A program made the translations under genes and the position numbers. Shown in pieces: positions 12,093 through 24,640 of a DNA stretch of 64,000 bases (position 1 is the first letter of the stretch; every line of letters starts with the position of its first letter). Below the pieces are notes generated by a model. The model was given only the letters and a program-made list of their open reading frames with translations, was not told the DNA's origin and searched no databases. The DNA is taken from contig NC_071342.1 in the NCBI RefSeq assembly GCF_027744825.2, positions 9,815,501 through 9,879,500 of the forward strand, in the 5' to 3' direction. The DNA comes from Synchiropus splendidus (taxonomy: Eukaryota > Chordata > Actinopteri > Syngnathiformes > Callionymidae).

Positions 12093-12350
12093 CCCTTTCT
12101 TTCAAACAAGTCAGGCTCATTTTGTGACTAAGAGAAATCCCATAATAAATGAGCCTTTTCTTAATTCATGTGTTCAGAAGAAGATATGAACAACGCTTTT
12201 GCTGCTGACCTTCAATGTTTTCTGTAAAGACACTGCACTTTTTTGCCTAATGTATGAAGTTGCTCTTCATTACCACCAACTTGCAAGTTACAAGTGGCTG
12301 GGCCAACCGACATTCACGCCATTACCATACATAAAGTTTTGTTTTTGACC
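12093..12350 (+). other. srbd1: srbd1 3' untranslated region and polyadenylation candidates
   Basis: A canonical AATAAA lies at 12144-12149, only 52 nt past the stop codon, with a TG-rich stretch (TGTGTTC) about 20 nt downstream. A weaker CATAAA near 12328 is followed by a T/GT-rich tract. Either could end the transcript; the first would give a very short 3' UTR. The 3' limit given here is approximate. Confidence 0.5.
12144..12149 (+). promoter_or_regulatory. poly(A) signal AATAAA for srbd1
   Basis: This is an exact AATAAA hexamer shortly after the srbd1 stop codon, with a GT-rich downstream element. It is the nearest canonical signal. Confidence 0.5.
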
Positions 12351-15300
12351 TGTATCAATGGTGTGTTTCATAGCCACGTCACAAGAACTCATTTACAGAA
12401 TGTTAATTCCAAATATTACTTTCCTTTTTCGGTTTAACTGCAGCTGGGGACAGATGCCATTTCAGTTGACAGAGGTTTGTGGAATATAAGTACACAAGTT
12501 AGATTACAGCTGCGTCCAACATGCCTTCCTTATTCTCAGTGGCATCCACTGACTTCATTTAAAAATACCAACTTATTTCATACAAACAAGAAATTACTGT
12601 AGTCAGGAGTTTGGCAGACCCTTTACAAAATGAAATGAATGTTTTTTTGGTTTTGTTATCCTGTCCTCTACTTAACCTCAAGTTGACAGAAAATGCTGAG
12701 TCACTTTCAGCACTTTATAAAACTAAATGCTGCATTTGATATTGAGTTTTTTGTTAATATTATCATTTGGGAAATTGTCCAGTCATGCATGTATTTCCCT
12801 TTTCTTTTCTGATGTTCTGTTGGTGGTACAACAACTTAAGGAAAGCATTACAGAATTCCCTCCCTCCAAAAATTCCAATGTTCTTTGGAAATACTGAGGT
12901 GTTCCCCTGAAAATGCTCTCTGTTTAACCCTCTGTCTTTTGTGACATGGTAGGTGCACAGTGTCTGAGGCACCCCTGTGTCTGTAATCTTCTTTGCTTGG
13001 TTGCAAAGTTAGACTTCGCTGGTTGATGGAAAAAAAGTTGAGAGATTTGACTGTTGCTTATACTTAATTTTTTTTTAAAGTTTGGTTGAATTAAGGGTGA
13101 CGCCCAAGGCATCTTTTGTGTTTGGATTCATCGTGATGAATTAATGTGATACGGGGGAAGCGTGAAGCCTGAAGAGGAGGAGGAGCGGAGGGATGCGTTG
13201 GTCTATCTTCCAGACTGCACAAAAGCCTGCAGGCTTTTTAGGGTTGGTCCCAGACCCAATTATCCCCATACACAAACAGACTAATCAGCTGCTTCAAAAT
13301 TAATCCCAGACTCCCCGTTCACATTATCTAATTTGTTTGTTTTTATGAAACTGGAATAAATAAAATAGATGTATTATGGTTTGCGAGAAAGCCTGAGGTC
13401 CGGGCTGTTTAACTTTAGACTGAATTCAGAATATATAATCACCAACCATCTGGCCTCTGGGGGAACAAATGGAATATATTCTCGACACAAACACACAAAG
13501 AGGTTCGATCAAGATGAATCAGATGTGACATTCGGCTTTGTAATGGTCTTCAAACTCTCGATCAGACTGTGATTTGCATGTCATTTTCCAGAATTGAACG
13601 CCAATACTGTTTAAGGAAAGTTCATTTTCTGTCAGAAACTTCATGCTCATTGCCTCTGTCCTTTTGTGTTTTGATCTCATATACTGCAGTCCGGCTGTGG
13701 TTTCTTTCCATGTTTTTATTTTTTCAGAGGTTCCTCTCTCCATCATTCCTGCTTTTCCTGCCTCTCATTTTCCCTCTCTGTCCTGAACGTGAGCCCACAG
13801 ATGGGACAGGCAATCTGGCAGCCAGTTGCCGCTGATGCCCCTCGGTGTTTTTGTGCAACCCCAACCAGTAACAAGCCTTTGATAAGAAGCAGTGCGACCA
13901 CGGGACTATTTGTGTAGCTCTCAGTTGTCCTCCGCTGCACCGGTTTGCAGCTGTTGTGTTGCAGGGAGAGCTCAGGTGCATCTTGAGGATTTGGTGAAAT
14001 GTGAAGAAAATTGGTTGTAAGCAAGCTGTTAAATGAATATCACACATTCTCACAAAAAACACAGTGGCTGTTTATGTCCACAAATTTGAGTGAACTGAAA
14101 GAAAGTGGGTGGTGGTCCCTTTATTTTAGCTCAAGCTTTAAGCTAGTTTATGTACTTGAACAAAGCCAGCGGATTTCTCGAACATATTACTTATTTTTTC
14201 TTCAAAACTAAAAAATGATCAGTGCAGCACTCCCTTCCCTTCACAGCAAAATACAAGAAAATATTCATAAATTATGTGTTTTATTGGTGGTCAGAAGAAC
14301 CGCTTAAAAGCACAAAGAAATTCCTGACTCTCCAAACTAGTGGAAAAACAAAGTTTAATGAGACCAGAACACAGTACTCACCTGGTATTTCGTTGGATAT
14401 TCTTAAGTTGGTTCTTTGTCTTTACCAACACCTGAAGCATTCTGACTTACCAAGACTGAAATCAACACAGTTCATTCCTAAACTGATTGAGATATTAAGA
14501 CTGGTCAGTCCACCAGTGGCGGGAGTCAGTGGAGAGCATTTATTTTAGATGGGTAATTTAGGAAAAATTGTTAACACTTGCCTGTGAGGGTTTAGCAGCC
14601 TGGAGGTTGCAGGAGTGGAGGTGTGCAGTGACATATACTATTAGCCATTTGCCACTGCTTCAATAAGAGTCACTGATATCGAGCAACTTGCTTCTCGCCT
14701 TTCATTTCATTTCATTTCCTATTGTTTTTGAAGCATGTATCTGTGCTATTAGAGCGGTGAGAGTTTGTGTGTACACATCAGCAGTTGCTTTGGAGAGTGA
14801 GTGATTCATTAAGACGGAAAAAAATGTTGCATTCTCTGATGAGGTTTTTCAATTAATAAGATTAAGACTGACACTGGGTTTTATGTAAGGTTTTCCCTGC
14901 AGACTCACAGTGCTGCATTTGCCTCCCTGGGAGTTGGAGTCTTAAATACTTCTACACATTACACAGTATTCAGACTAAACCCTTGAGTGTTTGCTACTTA
15001 TAGTTTTAATGGTCATTAATGAGATTTAAGCCCTAAAACACTGTGAAGAAGGCTCTTTGTTTGCTGGTTCAGTGATAATACTTAGAGCAAACAGTGTGTA
15101 CCTGTAATTCTGTTCCATACAAAGAATATTTAACCCTTTACCAGAAATGTCCTCTTCCTCTTGCCAATGAAACACGCCTCCCTTCTCAAGTGTGGAGTGA
15201 CATTTAAGAAATTTGCCTTGTTAGTGTGAGAGAGATTTCATTGTGGGGAAAAGTAGAAGTTCAGTCGCAGAGGAGCGATGGATGAATGGACCAAGGAGCG

Positions 15301-15400
15301 AGAGATGGAATGAGACAGGAAATGAAAGGCTTTCTCCAGTTTCACTGTGACCTCATCAGTGTGATCATGGTTTTTATGAGCTTTCCCTCTCGACGCCCAC
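12350..15400. other. intergenic, no gene seen
   Basis: This is downstream of srbd1. Scattered short ORFs overlap on both strands (for example 13724-14062 minus and 14222-14548 plus) without recognisable content. A short (TTTCA)n stretch is near 14700. Nothing indicates exons or an element with defined ends. Confidence 0.6.
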
Positions 15401-15420
15401 ACACCACCTTCCACGTGTCA

Positions 15421-15422
<2 letters not shown>

Positions 15423-15466
<44 letters not shown>
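15423..15466. repeat. (CA)22 microsatellite
   Basis: An uninterrupted AC dinucleotide tract of 22 units, followed by further CA-rich sequence. The 133-codon ORF crossing it (15286-15687) is a by-product of the repeat. Confidence 0.97.
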
Positions 15467-15472
<6 letters not shown>

Positions 15473-17100
15473 AAGCTATGGGCTGTGTATTTCATTCACT
15501 GGCTTCCAGTCAAAGACGGACAGAACCAGTGGTTCTGTCTGGCTGTCTGGTCTCTTTCTCACACTCCTTCTGTCATCCACTCACATACTTAATCACACAC
15601 ACATCCAACACTCACTTAGAGCCACGGCCGCACACAGAAAGAAACAGAGACAGCCATTTGTCTTCATTAATCGCTGAATTTGTCTGAAGAAGGCAAGTAT
15701 TTCGAGTCGTAGTGAAAGTGGACAAATGTGTTTTTGCATCCCATGTGGATGTTTAGCCGCCCATCTCTGGACAGGCTGCTACTGCAGCCATGAAAGCCCA
15801 GGCATGAACACGCATCTCATTTGTAGCTCGCCGCTTGACAAACATACTCCAGGGAAGCTCATTTTTGTGACAGTATCAGCAAGTGTGTGTTTTTACTCTG
15901 TCCTCCCTTCTCTTGTTTTTTTTGCTACCAAACTCTTTTGGCTTCCAGATCTTAGGCTGCAATTCCTCATTCCCAATTCCCAGCCTCCTCTCCGCTTAGC
16001 TCCACTCCAAGTGCATGACTGCACATTTATTTTCTGAGCTGTTTTAGCAGCCTTTGAATATAAAGTGGGGTGAAATACAGAAAGCAGGTGGTGCCAAGAA
16101 GAGAAGTACATTTGGTTAACTTCCCTCTTCGTATTCACTGGCCATCCTTCACACTGCACTTTGTATTTAGCTGTAGTCCAGCTGCAAGTCATGGTTGAAA
16201 AACTTTGGAAATGGGAATGGGAAACTGCAGGACGAGAGTTTAGACAATGTTTCTTTGATACTTTTAAGGACCGCAGAGAGTATGGGGTCCTTTTTCTAAG
16301 GCAAATGTTGTTTTGTGCATTCTGGAATTAATTTTAGTGGTTCATTTGTAAACAGAATAACCCAAACACAGATGAATGTATGTTGGATGAAACTTGCAGG
16401 CTTGCCTGATTGGTGTCTGGATACAATACCTTAAATGACATGAGATTTTTTTTTATTTTAGGATCACAGGTTCTCAAGATAATTTTTTTCCTCCATGTCC
16501 CCTGGGGAGCTCCGTAGCTTACATATGGCTAGTTTAGAATCTTTGCGCACCAATTGACCTGTACTTTCAAAGTCAAACTCATGCTTCTTTGGTTTTAAGG
16601 TTATATTGAATTTACAATCCACAGTAATCTAGACTGACATGGTCAAAGGGTATAGGACAGTGAGAAAAATATAGTATAGAGTATATTTACCCTGATGGAA
16701 ACTCTGATTTACTAGACCTGATCAACGATGTCACAGCACTCATGAGTTCAGTGGAACTCGGGGTTGAGTGTGTTGTGGGTGCTCTGTAGCAACACCACCT
16801 CTTGCTGTCCACACGGGCTCATTGCGTTTAATGATATTTCAAACACTACAAATGTATTGAAAATTACATACACAAATTACATAGGTAATTTGATTGATTT
16901 GATGAAAAAAAACTTTGTAATAGGTGATGTGCTACTCAGCTGTTAAAAGAATTTCTGTTTTATTTAAAACAACAAATGATGCAACAGAAAATTGATAGAG
17001 AAAATTGGCACTGCATTGTAATTTTTTCTTGATGAAGTTAAAGACTCTGTTTGTTTCTACTGCAGATGCTTAATGGACAATGATAGATAATGAGTATGTA

Positions 17101-17327
17101 CCTCAGTGGTAACTACTTTCTTAGGTTTGGCATGTTGCATGAATGCATTCAGGCGTTCCCTCATCTGCCATGTTTTGGTCATAGCACGGAACAAAGCCTC
17201 TCACTAGCAGCTTGAAGGATTCCAAATAGAAAAACAGAAACATCTCTGGATACACGACTGCTGCCAGAGTAGCAGCTAGATCCATCACAAGCTGCACGGC
17301 CTTTTCCTGTTCCCGGGTCGTGACCAT
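17101..17327 (-). pseudogene. candidate frame-disrupted coding remnant, family unknown
   Basis: On the minus strand an ATG at 17327 opens a frame of 68 codons containing EQEKAVQLVMDLAATLAAVV and FLFFYLESFKLLVRG. Near 17190 coding character seems to pass to another frame, which continues RAMTKTWQMRERLNAFMQHA and KPKKVVTTE and runs into a possible GT donor at about 17102. A TATAAAA box lies about 80 nt upstream (17405-17411). The split reads like one protein broken by a frameshift, possibly a retrocopy or transposon piece. I do not recognise the family. Chance remains a real alternative at this length. Confidence 0.22.
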
Positions 17328-17404
17328 GGCTGGTGGCTTATAATGATTGACAGGAAAATGTTTGGGTTAGACTACCACCTCTGGGGATATACTCATGAGC
17401 AGGG

Positions 17405-17411
17405 CTTTTAT
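17405..17411 (-). promoter_or_regulatory. TATA box upstream of minus-strand ORF
   Basis: Read on the minus strand, the sequence is GGTGTATAAAAGCCC, a textbook TATA context, about 80 nt before the ATG at 17327. A lone TATA match is common by chance, so its weight comes only from the ORF below it. Confidence 0.2.
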
Positions 17412-18261
17412 ACACCCGACACTGAGCACCGGCCAGATCCCGCTCTCACACAGAGATGTGTAGTCGAATGCCTCTCTCACTCGCACAGATGTAGGGAGCG
17501 TATACAATATCTCATAGACATATCTCATGTTCATCCCACTGGGAAACAGTCTGAGACCTGCTACATTGTGTCAAGAGGAGGAAGGAAGTGGAAGCTTAGG
17601 GGGATTTCACTTACACTGGAACAAGCCAAGCTTTTCACTGCTACACTAAACCTGTGTTTTTGTTGGTTTCCCCTGAATCATGACTCAGTTATGTTTCACA
17701 ATTGTTTTTTTCTACATTTTCACATTCACAGCATAATGATTTGTACTAATACATTAATGTATTTCCACTAATCATGCAGTCATATTCAGACAAGCAAACT
17801 GGACACTTGTGTCGTAAATAATGCCTAAAAGCACAAGTGCTTTGGCTTTGTGTAAATGTCTCTTGGTGGTTACTGTCTTGAAGAGTCTTGGAATCTGGGA
17901 ATGAAACTATAATGCTCTGTCAGTCTCCCTTACAATATCTGCTTTCTAACAGCCTGTTGAACCAAGTGAAGTTCAAATTAATATTGAATTGGAATATAAT
18001 TTACCTATAGGTATTTGAAGTTCTTGTGGGCCACAGAAAATACTTGGATTCAGCCCTGGGGCTTTGAGTTTAGGCCTGAAATGAAATGAAGAAAAGGTTT
18101 TGTAGTATATGTGTTTACAGATCGACTGCAGAAGTGGACCTGCTAGAGATTGGTAGACCTATTGATGTTTTTTCTTCAGTCAGGGCAATGCTCATAGTGC
18201 ACTCTGTCCAATGGTCTGAAGTTTTCAGTTGGGACTCATTGTTGCTGCCCCCTCGGGGTGA

Positions 18262-18305
18262 GTCTGAATACCTCCCGGGCACCTCCCTGGTGAGGTGTTG
18301 GCCTC
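18262..18305 (+). mobile_element. RTE-like LINE fragment (short)
   Basis: The words ATACCTCCCGGGCACCTCCC and TGGTGAGGTGTT match the segment of fish RTE-type pol ORFs that normally encodes MPPGRLPGEVF. Only about 45 bp are recognisable; flanks are unrelated. Confidence 0.55.
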
Positions 18306-19084
18306 TTTGCCGAGAGAAAAAAAGTCCAACAAACTGTAAATCCAAACCTTAATATGGCTTTTCCCTATCATGGTGTGAAATGCATATACGGTCGCACATA
18401 GCTGACATTAATGGATCACATGAAGCCATCTGCTTAGCTAGAAATGAAAGTCTGGCTGCCGACTTACGGCGTGTTCTCCAAGGATGTGATTGAGTTTTGA
18501 ACAACTGTGTGAACCACAACAATACCAAGGTTTGGCTTTGACCGAGCCACCATTACTGCTACACTCAAGCTCGTGCTGTTAGTACAGCTGCCAGCACATA
18601 AAGCACCACCGCACATCTCCTGGCCCTCCGGAGGCCCTCAGGGCAGAAAAGAGGTTCACCAGCAGTGGCACTTGTTTGTTTAGCTGCGTGTTTCAGCGAG
18701 CCATTAATTCCGAAGCCTAATAGTGCTGTCGGTAGCATTAGCACACATGGGAGCAATTTACTTGACAGAGATTACGCGTGGATTTAGGCTACCAAAGTAG
18801 TTCTTTCTCAACACTGATTTTGCCTGGATGTAATGTCTTTAGTCCGCGAGGCCGCCCTGCGTCGGTTATAATTTTCACTGTTATTAATATTTGAATTCAA
18901 TTCATTGTATAATATTTTAGAACGAGAGGCAACTATGTGAGTCAGTGATGATGAAGTCTGGTGGTGGTTGTACGGTTACCTCCAACAATAGAAGAAAAGA
19001 GAAGAAAAATGAAATTCAGACAGTTGATTTCAGAAGACGCCTGTGTGGTAGGTTCTAACCAGTAAGAGCCTTCACCAGTTCTAG

Positions 19085-19310
19085 TTCTCTTGCGAGTTCT
19101 TTGTCCTTTGGCAACTCCCATCAGGGGTTGCAAGTACAAGTCCTCCACCTGTCTTTACCTGTCTCAACCATCCTCCCTGCTCACACCTCCTTTACCATCC
19201 AAAGAACCCACTTTTCTTCCTCTTTTCTTTCCCTGGTGAGTCCAAACCACCAGAGTCTGGCCTCCCTACCTTCGTCTGAAAACCTCTCTTGTCTTGTCGG
19301 TTCTAGTCGC
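19085..19310 (-). mobile_element. LINE 3' end (endonuclease/RT ORF C-terminus plus tail)
   Basis: Read on the minus strand from about 19306, the sequence encodes DEGREARLWWFGLTR, a diverged form of the DKVREARLRWFGHVQR-type motif near the C-terminus of a common fish LINE. At the tail it has GCAACCCCTGATGGGAGTTG and a CAAAGGACAAAGAAC-like end, matching the usual 3' terminus (cgacccctaatgggag...). Frame is lost between. This is a dead 5'-truncated copy. Confidence 0.65.
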
Positions 19311-19521
19311 TCACAAACCTAATGAATCAGGTTTGAAAGCTTTCTAGTTTTAAAACAAACAGTGATGAAGCCAGAACTCAAGGTAGAAGACGCTTTGATT
19401 CATTGAATCTTGACATGTTCACTACACTTGGATTACAGTTGTGCTTATAGCATGATTTCAAATTTGTGTTGATGCAGGATTAAGTTCATCATCAACCGTT
19501 CTCTGTTCCTGCCTTGAAAAC

Positions 19522-19522
<1 letters not shown>

Positions 19523-19550
<28 letters not shown>
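19523..19550. repeat. poly(T) tract, 28 nt
   Basis: An uninterrupted run of 28 T. It could be the tail of a minus-strand retroposon, but no body is recognisable next to it. Confidence 0.9.
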
Positions 19551-19553
<3 letters not shown>

Positions 19554-19559
19554 TGTCTT

Positions 19560-22280
19560 CCAAACTATTTCTGGGGGAAAAAAACAGTTCATGGAGCCAA
19601 AATGAAATATTCTCAAACTGCTATTGATTTTCACTTTTCAGATTCCATTCCCCTTCTGAATCTCAGAGTATTCTCCTGAACGTTTCACAGCAAGTCAGTC
19701 CACTGCTGTCTTTAACTTCGTTTGATGGGTTTTATTTCTGACTCCGTGTGGCTCTTTGTGTGTTCTGTTGTCATCTGGTGGCCCCTGTTTGGCAGGTGCT
19801 CAGCAGAAATTGGATTTGATGAAAACTTCACCTCAGTCTGCACATGTTGTGTTTACAGCGTGCCTTGTTTCTATAAAGTAGACTGGTCTGGTAGGGAATT
19901 TGTGTTGAGTTCATTATCATGATAAGAAGATATGAGGATATTTTTTTTTACATCTTTTGTTATGTTTGTGCATTTTGACCTGGAGAAACTGAACAAATAC
20001 TGTATGTGGCATGTCATTATTTTATTGTTATTTTAGTGACCATTTTAGATTTAAAATGTACAGTAATAGAATAGTAACACCCAAGTTATTTTGGCAAAAT
20101 ATGCTAAATGAAAGCAAATGCTAGAGTGTGGTTAAATCCAACCTGGGACACATTTTAAAAGTAAGCTATGTAGAGCAAAGGTTCAAAAGTCAGGAATAAA
20201 ATGTATGAAGCTGCAAGTTTTAAAATTAACTTATATGAGGAATATTTTTGATATTTTAAAAACTATCATGAATAAATGTGAGATCAAAACCAGCAGTTTT
20301 GAGAATTGCAGCGATTTCTTCTGAATATTCTGATATACTACTAAGGTTTACTATTTTGGCATCACTTTAGATTGAGGAACACATTAACAATTGATAAACT
20401 TGATTGTTTATTTACAGTTCATACTATGTAGTTGTTTAGTGTGAACTTTTGGTGACTATTCCAGGGAAACAGCTTGTCACTGTAAACTAGACACTAATAC
20501 TAATATATCAATACTTGATGATTAATGACTGGCTAATATGCGGTGAAAAAAAATTGTATTTAGATTGTCTCCATCAAAAATGCAGTTACAATATAATATA
20601 CATACTGTAAATTATTTTAATTACATAAAATAGTAAGTTTGTCATAGTTACAGTTTTATTATGAGTTGAAGTCCAAATATTTACTGTAGTATTTTACAAT
20701 ATGTAAAACATAAAAATGTGATGAGAAGAACTAGCTTTGACTTGAGACGACATGTGAGACTTGAGGACTTCCTCTAAATTCTCAGTACACTTGTTTCAGT
20801 ATTTGCTTCCCTGGTGAGTTGTCTCGGAAGCGGAAGCCAAAAAAGGACGTTGGTGACACATTAAAGTGAGACGTGCTTTAAACACTGAAGGTCAGTCGAG
20901 CGGCTTCACGGCAGGGAAAGCTAGCAGCTTGAGTTGGCTGCAGCTGTGTGGGTTTTCACTCTTTTTTTTTTATTCTTGTTAAACCTGAACTACCTCCAGT
21001 TTTATTTTCTCCTGCGCTCATGTTTGGCTCTGTGAATCGGTGTATTCACATTACGAGCCGGCTCTGCTGTGTCCTGTGGAACTTACACTGTGATTTCTCC
21101 GGGTTGCTCCAACATAAACTCAACCATGGAAAACCTTGTCAATTCTGCTTTTTCTCTTTCCGTCAATTTATTGTGCTGCTTAGGCAGATAAAAAATGGCT
21201 GCGGAGTCAGGAAGGGAGCAGTATCCCCCCCTCACCACCAGCAGCTCACTCACATGTGCATTCATTCCAGTGAAACCCGAGAAGGTAATTTAACATAATG
21301 AAGATCTATGCAGAACCAAATAGCCTGCGAGGGCTGGAGCGAGTGCCAGAGAGAACCAGTGAGCGAGAGAGAACCGGAGGTATAGGTTTTGCAGGATTTG
21401 TGTATTTGTGCGTGTGTGCGCGTGCGCCACACCTGCCTGCTGGTGGAAAAACCCACTGGTTTGGTTCAGTTCCATTGAACACACTTCCTCTCTGTTCCAT
21501 CTGTTCCACCACACGTCACCCAATCAATTGAAAACCTGATCCTTGCAGTGCTTTGCCAGTAGGCCAATCACAGCTGCCATCTGTGGTCATGTGATACTCC
21601 AGAGAGTTTCTGCAGCTCGTTTTTTTAACCTACAGTTAAAACTATAATGGTATTTGGACCGCTCCTGTGATTTAAAGGCGTCTTTACTGGATGTTTGCTT
21701 GTGTAAAATCTAGCGCGAACTCGATCCGACCCGCAGAACAATAAATACATCCGCATCTGTTCGGAGGAGTGGACCAACTCTAACGCTCATTTTCCTTAAT
21801 GAATATTCTGCAGTGGAGGATTAGAAAACATTGGAAACCACTAAAGGTGAAACATGTTTCTGTTTTAGCAGCAATGGATCAACGTCACTCATGAGCTACA
21901 TAAGTTTAGCGTTTACATAACGTTGTTTTATTGGAGGGATCTAGCACTTGGAGAGAGAAGATGTGTGGGGGAGTTCATCGTGTACCTCTGGATACTCTTT
22001 CATAACAAGACAGTTCCGTTCTTTGGTTTCCGCTGGCGTTCTGGCAGGGACACGCATGAGAACCAGGAGGCTACCGTGGGCTCTTGGGCAAGGTCTTTGG
22101 ACACCACGTAACTGTTGGCCACGGCAGTTCTACAACCCAGGTCAGCCCTCTTTGGTGCTGTTTTAGCACAAAGTAAAAATGAATAAATGTTAAAAATATT
22201 TTAAAAATTACAGAGCAGTTTTTTATCAACGTGTGCAGGGACTTGGATAATTCGTGCCCGTTGAAGCTGCAGTCAGGGAT
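19560..22280. other. intergenic, no gene seen
   Basis: AT-rich from about 19920 to 20720, then more GC-balanced from 20800 to 22150. Short opposing ORFs around 21260-21530 come from a GT/CG-rich patch and are not credible genes. Confidence 0.55.
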
Positions 22281-22290
22281 AGTTCATCTC

Positions 22291-22340
22291 TGTGGTTAGT
22301 TTCTGATACTCTCAGCGAGTATCAGAAACCAGCTACCACA
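22291..22340. repeat. 50-nt hairpin (13-bp perfect stem with flanking complementarity)
   Basis: GTTTCTGATACTC (22299-22311) pairs perfectly with GAGTATCAGAAAC (22317-22329) around a 5-nt loop. After a small bulge the outer TGTGGT (22291-22296) pairs with ACCACA (22335-22340). It may be a decayed palindromic element or a structured RNA; nothing shows transcription. Confidence 0.6.
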
Positions 22341-22349
22341 GGGAGTGAG

Positions 22350-24630
22350 TCCAGTGACCCAACACAGACATGGAGCAGAGCTGATCTGTGGTGAGGCTAT
22401 CGGGGTTCCGGTTGGAAATCCCCACTGGAGTGGTTACCCCAACACGCTGGTCCTGGGGGACTAAATGAACTACAGTATATGAAGATCAAATGTCCTCAGT
22501 GTTGCTCACGGAGTCTGAGATGGCAGTGTCCCTCACACGAGGTCCTGAGGGATATTTTACACAGACCTCTCTGCACACGTCTTTCCTCTTCCTCATCTCT
22601 GTTTTTACCATCCCCTCTTTTTTGGCCCGGCTTGTTGGTCCTATTTGCATGAACGTTCTTTTTTCACCTGTGTCGTGAAAGACTGATGTTTCACCGTCCA
22701 TTTCCAAAGAAAACAGGTTTTGATTACAGCGTGGCAGAGTGAGCCGCGGTTAATGGTTTTCTAACGGTCTGGACGACAGTTCTCAGCCTGCCGCTGCGGA
22801 CGGAACAGCATATCATGTCAGGGAGCCGCTGATGGACGGTGAAGTCAATGTGAGGAAAATTGGGACGTGGAGATGGTGAACAAGACAAGCGTAAAGAGCG
22901 CCGTCTCATGAGTCAAAGCTCCAGTGGAGTTGCTGTTCCGACTGCCAAACCAGCAAACTGGTGTTCAGAAGCTCCATGAACGATCTGACTTCATTATCTG
23001 TGACGTCCAAGTCTGATGGATGAGGTCACTTTCTGAAAATAACCTCAAGACTGACTGAGCCCTTCAGAGGAAACTGGATACAAGTGTTTGGGGGACCTTG
23101 GATTTAAGAGGTACTTGAGAGAGGTGTCGCCACATACTTGAGCCGCTCGGATGAGATTCTAGACCTGGGAAATGGGCCACAATCTGACCCTGCTGCGGAG
23201 GGCCGAGAAAGTATGACAGTATGTTGGTGAATTCAAAAAACATGTTCACAGAAAAATCAATTGGGATAGCACTGAAATAGCGAATTTATTTGTTTCAAAC
23301 TAAATCTAATAATCTGTATTATTATTAATATTTTAGAATATATTCGGCATAAATTATAATGCAGCACAAATTATACTAATAAATAAATTATTATGACTAT
23401 AATAATCATAAATGACAAAACAACAAGATCCAATTTATTGAGAAAAATAACTTTAAAAAAAATTATTTTCAATGGTTTCTGATTTTTTTTAATAATAAAA
23501 AATAAAAAATGTATTAAAAATATTTCATCATTTATACAATCTCAGAAATAACTGGAATAATCAAAATATTATTATTATTATTATTACATTTATGGGGTAA
23601 AAAGGAGTAATTTTGATGAAGATGGTATAATAAGAGAAAAATATTGCAGTCAATAATTGAAGATAATTTTGATTTAAATGTTGGAATAAAAAGGAAACAT
23701 AAATATATACATACATAGCTATAAGGAATTTGTGGAATTTAAACTATGTAAAATGAGGAAAATAAAAGTGATGAAACCCTGATTTTGTTGTAAAATGAGA
23801 ATCACAATTTCAGGGCGAAGAGTGGGGGGTTTGACTAAAAGATGTGACCAGTAACCATTTAGTATTGTGTACTTATTTCAAGTCTCACCCTGTAGTTCAT
23901 CTTTTTCTGTTTGGGAGTCAATATCACATGATCAAATTAGCAGATATGGCATTTTCCTGTTGAGTCTTTTCAGCTCACCAGACAAGTGGATCAGCATTTC
24001 TCCTCAAAGCCGTGTAGCGACTGGTCTGGTTGTGCTTGGAAACGCCTCAAGTATCGGTCGCTGCCTGCAGCAGCGCATCGTCCCCACAAACCACCCACAG
24101 TCCCGACACCTCTTATTTTATAGCATTTTCAGCCGAACCCGGTGAACCGATACACCGAAGGCTGTTTGGACAGACGTGGAAATGACTCCATTTTACTGCG
24201 TACGAGTGAGAGGAAGTGGATTTTTTCGCACCGCTGATATTTACGATGAGCTGGTGGAGAGATGCAGATGCTTGAAAAGTGGCTGGTGAATGAAGAGCAG
24301 TTTTATTCATCATGCTGTGTTTCCTGAGCGACTCGTGTGTCAGAGTTCAGCCACAGCCAAGCGTGGATGAGGAATGCGAAAATGTTGGCCTGCGGCTGCT
24401 AATGCGACAGTGTTTAGTGTAAGCTCTGTTAGCCACATGCTAAAGGGTTGGAAACACCGTCACCGATGACTTCAAGCCTGGGACGGAGGACAGTTTGTTG
24501 GTACTTCAGGTCACCCAATTTACCACCGAAACACACATCTAAATTAAAACTCTGTCTCATATATGTTGATCAAAGCAGGCCACCTATTTTCTATGAAAAG
24601 GCCATGTGCAGTAACACAATAAAAACGTGC
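22350..24630. other. intergenic, with an AT-rich low-complexity block
   Basis: From 23270 to 23780 the sequence is strongly AT-rich, including an (ATT)n stretch at about 23566-23586. The flanks are ordinary. No gene or element ends are recognised. Confidence 0.55.
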
Positions 24631-24640
24631 ACTGTTCTGT

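Larger units (their letters stand above)
15470..18260. other. intergenic, mostly unique-looking sequence
   Basis: It holds no recognised gene or element except the frame-disrupted minus-strand candidate at 17101-17411, listed separately. AT-rich stretches lie around 16430-16480 and 16830-17040. Confidence 0.55.

Noticed and set aside
11576..12109. 177-codon minus-strand ORF
   Set aside because: Antisense shadow of the srbd1 S1-domain exon and its upstream pyrimidine tract.
15286..15687. 133-codon ORF
   Set aside because: Its centre is the (CA)22 microsatellite translated as HTHTHT.
17343..17771. 142-codon plus-strand ORF
   Set aside because: No recognisable motifs; overlaps the region upstream of the minus-strand candidate and ends in AT-rich sequence.
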